Assembly: GCA_030248215.1 (NCBI GenBank)
Contig: JASANG010001435.1
Coordinates: 1-64,000, forward strand
Length of the DNA: 64,000 nucleotides
Source of the DNA: Enoplolaimus lenunculus
Taxonomy: Eukaryota > Nematoda > Enoplea > Enoplida > Thoracostomopsidae
Reading direction: 5' to 3'
This document shows, in pieces, positions 60,369 through 64,000 of this stretch. Within the stretch, counting starts at the first letter, position 1. Every line of letters begins with the position of its first letter. Position numbers and translations under genes: made by a program. The notes beneath the pieces were generated by a model. The model had not been told where the DNA came from. It made no database searches and saw only the letters and a list, made by a program, of their open reading frames with translations.

Positions 60369-60786
60369 CTTTAGTGACCCGAATAAGAGGGGGGTAATAA
60401 GAAAGGCGTTCCGTTTTGAGTCGCCAATCAATAGCAGTCCGTATCCCTAATAAGTGTCCGTAAGCGGATAGAGTCCATAAATGCCAATTATCCCTAATTG
60501 TAGCGCATAAATGACTCCAGGACCAAATAATTAGAGTTCGAAACTTTAAAGCGTACTTAAATTGTTAAAATACATTCCCAAGTATAAGCTTGCATTCTCG
60601 CTCAGGCGTTTGATACAAGACAAATGAACGTTTAATTCAACGGATAATTGAAGTACCAGATTTATATCAGCAATGAAGATGGCGCAGCGTGGGTTAAAAA
60701 TAAATAGCTGTCCGTAACCGAGTAACAGCGTTTCCTCTGGATAGGAAAAATAAATATCAGTCCCCCTCTTATTCGAGGCACTACAG
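60369..60786 (-). mobile_element. complete TA-flanked MITE (CTGTAGTGAC family), reverse orientation
   Basis: 418 bp between TA at 60367-60368 and 60787-60788. Ends CTTTAGTGACCCGAATAAGA and TCTTATTCGAGGCACTACAG. The interior matches 44671-45104 in reverse. In COE intron 7. Confidence 0.88.
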
Positions 60787-61085
60787 TAATACTCCAAGTA
60801 CAAGCAAAAATTATAAAATAAAATAAAATTCGCAGCTAAAAATATGGTGCAATTTTTGGAATTGTCTAAGCTTTAACATTCCAGATAATATTTGATGGCA
60901 AATTTCATTAACATGAAAGTTACACTAAACGCTTTGTTATGCGAACGTTTTCCTCGCAGCCTTAGGCTTCGGTAAATGGTTAGGCTATGGTGCAAAGTTA
61001 AGTTAATGCTCAACAATACGTTTCAGAAACAGTTTTTAACCCGATATCTAAACCTGAGCCTTAGCCTAACTTTAGAGCTAAGCCT

Positions 61086-61507
61086 AACCCCTAATCTATG
61101 TGTAAGCCTGCGGTGAAAAACTGCACATGAACCAGTTTTGTCTTAACAAATTAACCCTGTTTTCTTAAGCCGACACTTAAGCCTAAAACTTTTGCCGAAA
61201 TCTATACCAACTCTAGACCTGGAGAATAAATATAATCTTAAAGGAGAGGAAGTGTACAAGAGGAGATAAACTTAATTTTTACTATTTTAGGTGATTAACC
61301 CCTAATCTATGTGTAAGCCTGCGATGAAAAACTGCACATGAACCGGTTTTGTCTTAACAAATTAACCCTGTTTTCTTAAGCCGACACTTAAGCCTAAACT
61401 TTTGCCGAAATCTATACCAACTCTAGACCTGGAGAATTAATATAATCTTAAACGAGAGGAAGTGTACAAGAGGAGATAAACTTAATTTTGACTATTTTAG
61501 GTGATTA
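61086..61507 (+). repeat. about 210-bp tandem duplication spanning the COE exon 8 acceptor
   Basis: Copy 1 is 61086-61296 and copy 2 is 61297-61507, with about six differences (near 97% identity). Each copy ends ACTATTTTAGGTGATTA. In copy 2 this is the real acceptor plus the first 7 nt of exon 8. In copy 1 it is a decoy acceptor at 61290/61291. Confidence 0.93.
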
Positions 61508-61618
61508 TTTCGGCGACGCCAAAAATCGACGGTCCGCTGCTCGCAATTTCAGACAATATGTTTGTTCACAATAACTCAAAGCATGGTCGACGTGCTAAAC
61601 GGGTTGATCCTTCTGAAG
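61501..61618 (+). CDS. COE: COE exon 8 (end of DNA-binding domain)
   Basis: Acceptor ACTATTTTAG, donor G|GTAAGT, phase 1. Encodes [20 protein letters not shown] then [19 protein letters not shown]. The HNNSKHGRR segment contacts DNA in the family. The first 14 residues are more diverged from other COE proteins than the rest. The acceptor and first 7 nt of this exon are copied in a tandem duplication just upstream. Confidence 0.96.
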
Positions 61619-63240
61619 GTAAGTAAACTGGCAATCCATATGCCCCGTTGGCTGGTATATGAGTACATAAAATATTTATTACCAGTTAGTGAAACGGCAC
61701 GTAGCTTTGAAACCAATAAATGATAAACTTTGAAATTCAGCACATTTGTCGGGTTTCCTTTTTTTATTTCTGTGCCAATTTTCAGATCCGCAAACGCGGC
61801 AATTTTTGAGCGGGAAAACCTAACTCTGATTGGTAATAGATGCTATACACATTTGGAAATAATGGCTGAGTTTCTAAAATCTCAGTTAAGTGTTTAATTA
61901 TGCTATGCTTAAGTAAATACTTAAGTCGCTAACTTAACTACTAAATACTTAACTTTTCGAACAAAACAGGTAAATGTTAATTGTGAGCTATTGTCATAAC
62001 AAGGAAGTAATAGTTTTGATTTATATTAAGCAGACTCCATGAGTCTACAGTTTCAATTAGACAAAGGTTTGTATGCCTGAACGGTTAATTTGTAATCTAT
62101 CAGATTTAGTCAACAGCTTAAGTATTTACTTAACTTAAGTACGCTTTTAAAAATAACAAATAGGTTAAGTAATTACTCTGCACGTACTAAAGTACTAAGT
62201 GATACTTAGGTAGGGGTTCAGAAACCTAGCCATTGTCCGCTAAATATAATTTGAGTCTCCACTTTCTAAATCCACGGTACCCACGATTGTTTTTTTTTGA
62301 TTGTTACTATACTGAAGCGTCAAGACCGTACCAGGGGATACAACAACGAAAGAGCACGCCTACTGAAGAACACAGTATGCCATAGTGTAAGAAACGCTGC
62401 GAGCAAAGCGAGCTAGAAGCCAAACACAAGTTTAGCATTAAATTATGAAACAAATCTTTGCTTTTAAAAAATCTGAAGGGGCCCCTCAAAAAGATATTCG
62501 AAGTTGAGAATCTCTTAACCTCCATAAATTTCTAATTAATCGCTATACAACGATGTTTCAAATGTTTTAGTAATCCGCGTCTATAACAACATGGCTTATA
62601 ACAGATCGAGTGCCTATCTTACAGCTTATCGCAGCTTAAACTACCATCATACAACCTTTAATAGGCGGAGTAAACACTTCTACCCACGCTGGCGTACGAT
62701 AATTAAGCTGTTTATCTGCAATAACAATCACCCGCAGAGATGTGCGCACGTGCACAGACAATTACCCTATCTACTACTTGACTTTTAAGTTTATTTTAAG
62801 CTTAAAATTGACGCGCGTATAATTGCTGAAACAATGGCTTGGCGAGTTAATAAGACAGACATTTTGGATGATTTTCACGAATATGTAATGTTAAAGCCCT
62901 AAGATGCCCAAGATTAAGCATTTTCTTTAACAAAATGGAAAAGTTTGTTATTGCTTAGGTACACACCCTGTGAACGGTTACTAAGCTAACTACATTAATC
63001 AACCTCATGTAAAATATTATCTGATATCTAGGATTTACAAAGTTGTTTTAAACCTGTTAAATGTGCTTAGATGGCAGCAAGCCCATGATTTTATTGATTC
63101 CAAATCCTAACCCGCTACGATTTTGGCCAATCTGATTCCTAACTTTGACTTTGAAATTTGCCTTCATTTTCATAAAAGTATTATATTAAATTATAACTAG
63201 TCGTTTGACGTGCCTGATTAGCAAATCTAATTTTAATATG
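61619..63240. other. start of COE intron 8, no gene
   Basis: Begins GTAAGTAAAC after exon 8. A fragment with CTGATTGGTAATAGATGCTA near 61830 resembles the TATTCTCAAATG family. Many TTAAGT steps occur at 61890-62210. No further COE exon (IPT domain) was recognised before 64000. Confidence 0.5.
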
Positions 63241-63453
63241 CACTGCAAAAAATGGTGAGTCAAATTAACTTTCTCTGAAATAGGCTTTTCGGGACTACAC
63301 AAATTGAGCCAAAATTTGACTCCGTCTCATCAGTCAAATTCGATCCACTGAGTTGCAAATTTGACTCTGGCGGACTCGAATTTGACTGTGTTTGTGTAGA
63401 TCCGAAAAGCCTATTTCGAAGAGAGTCAATTTGACTCACCATTCTTTGCAGTG
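63241..63453. mobile_element. palindromic MITE (TGACTC family)
   Basis: 213 bp from CACTGCAAAAAATGGTGAG to CTCACCATTCTTTGCAGTG. Flanked by TG on both sides where the other copies have TA. Frames open on both strands are palindrome effects. In COE intron 8. Confidence 0.85.
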
Positions 63454-64000
63454 TGCAAGCAATAGAAGTCTGAATTTTGGAATACTGAATCCAAAATTGA
63501 GCCATGTTTTGAGGTTCGAGCCGCAAGTACTAAAAGTGTTCAAAAAACATTCAGTCTGTTCCAACTCAATTTTAGTAACACAAACCGTTGTTTCGTAACG
63601 TTGTTGGATTTAGCTTTTTCAAAACCAAATCTGAATCCGATCCCGAGCCTTCATTTTTACCAACTCTGAAACCGAATCCAAACTTTTGTTGCCACTCTGG
63701 CGTATATGATCCCTTTATCCCTCATGTTGCACACGACCATATATAATTTTTCAGCTTCCAAAACGTTATATATGCAATTAGTTTAATCAATTCAAAAGTA
63801 GGTATATGCGCACCCACTCGTTACGTATTTGTGCCTTACTTTTTATCTTTATCTGCCTGAAAATTACGCTGTAAAATTTAAATTAATTCGCCTGAGTCAA
63901 GTCTAAAAATTGGTCGTATTTGTGACTCTCAATGACGAGTTTTTGAAGTTTTAGCCAATCCAGAGAGACCGGTGGTTGCTGCATAATAGCAGGCTTCTAA
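63454..64000. other. COE intron 8 continued, nothing recognised
   Basis: AT-rich DNA with no gene or repeat that I recognise. The intron runs off the window. Confidence 0.4.

Overview
This is animal (metazoan) DNA: AT-rich, intron-rich and crowded with short non-autonomous DNA transposons. The only gene I can name with confidence is the 5' half of a COE/EBF (Collier/Olf/EBF) transcription factor gene. It lies on the + strand from about 36.65 kb to beyond the right edge. COE genes are known only from animals, and all eight exons found here join in phase. The species cannot be fixed from the sequence; an invertebrate is likely (tunicate or another non-vertebrate).

Layout. (1) 1-4609 and 9761-13583 are two large arrays of one 18-bp minisatellite (ACCAACCGTTGGGGTGAA and variants) in the same orientation, with higher-order periods of about 1.45 kb and 0.8-1.06 kb. 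Because 18 is a multiple of 3, long frames stay open on both strands; I do not regard these as genes. (2) Between the arrays, about 4.9-8.75 kb is a GC-rich island that looks coding on the - strand. It holds a 288-residue protein with the full DEDDy set of an RNase D/EXD-like 3'-5' exonuclease, followed by Ser/Thr/Lys-rich and Arg/Asp-rich low-complexity products. Its family is unknown, the block as a whole looks broken, and it may belong to a large mobile or virus-like element. A 116-bp direct repeat (4605-4720 and 14845-14961) brackets this island plus the second array. A foldback element (8777-9612) sits between island and array. (3) 14.9-36.6 kb has no recognisable host gene. It holds many miniature inverted-repeat elements, a dimeric tandem repeat (16.3-17.8 kb), a possible tRNA-derived SINE piece and microsatellites. 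(4) 36.65-64 kb is the COE gene: eight exons (36649-61618) separated by introns of 0.4-9 kb filled with the same repeat families. They encode the N-terminus and nearly the whole DNA-binding domain, including the H-C-C-C zinc knuckle. The IPT/TIG and HLH exons must lie to the right of the window.

Repeat families recognised by ends and target duplications: a TTAGGC-rich element and a CAGGGTGCAACCGGA element with 8-bp duplications (hAT-like); three families flanked by TA (Tc1/mariner-like); one flanked by TTAA (piggyBac-like); and several less well bounded families. Two repeat events touch the gene itself. Half of a TA-type element ends 18 bp before COE exon 2. A 210-bp tandem duplication has copied the exon 8 splice acceptor, and use of the upstream copy would bring an immediate stop codon.
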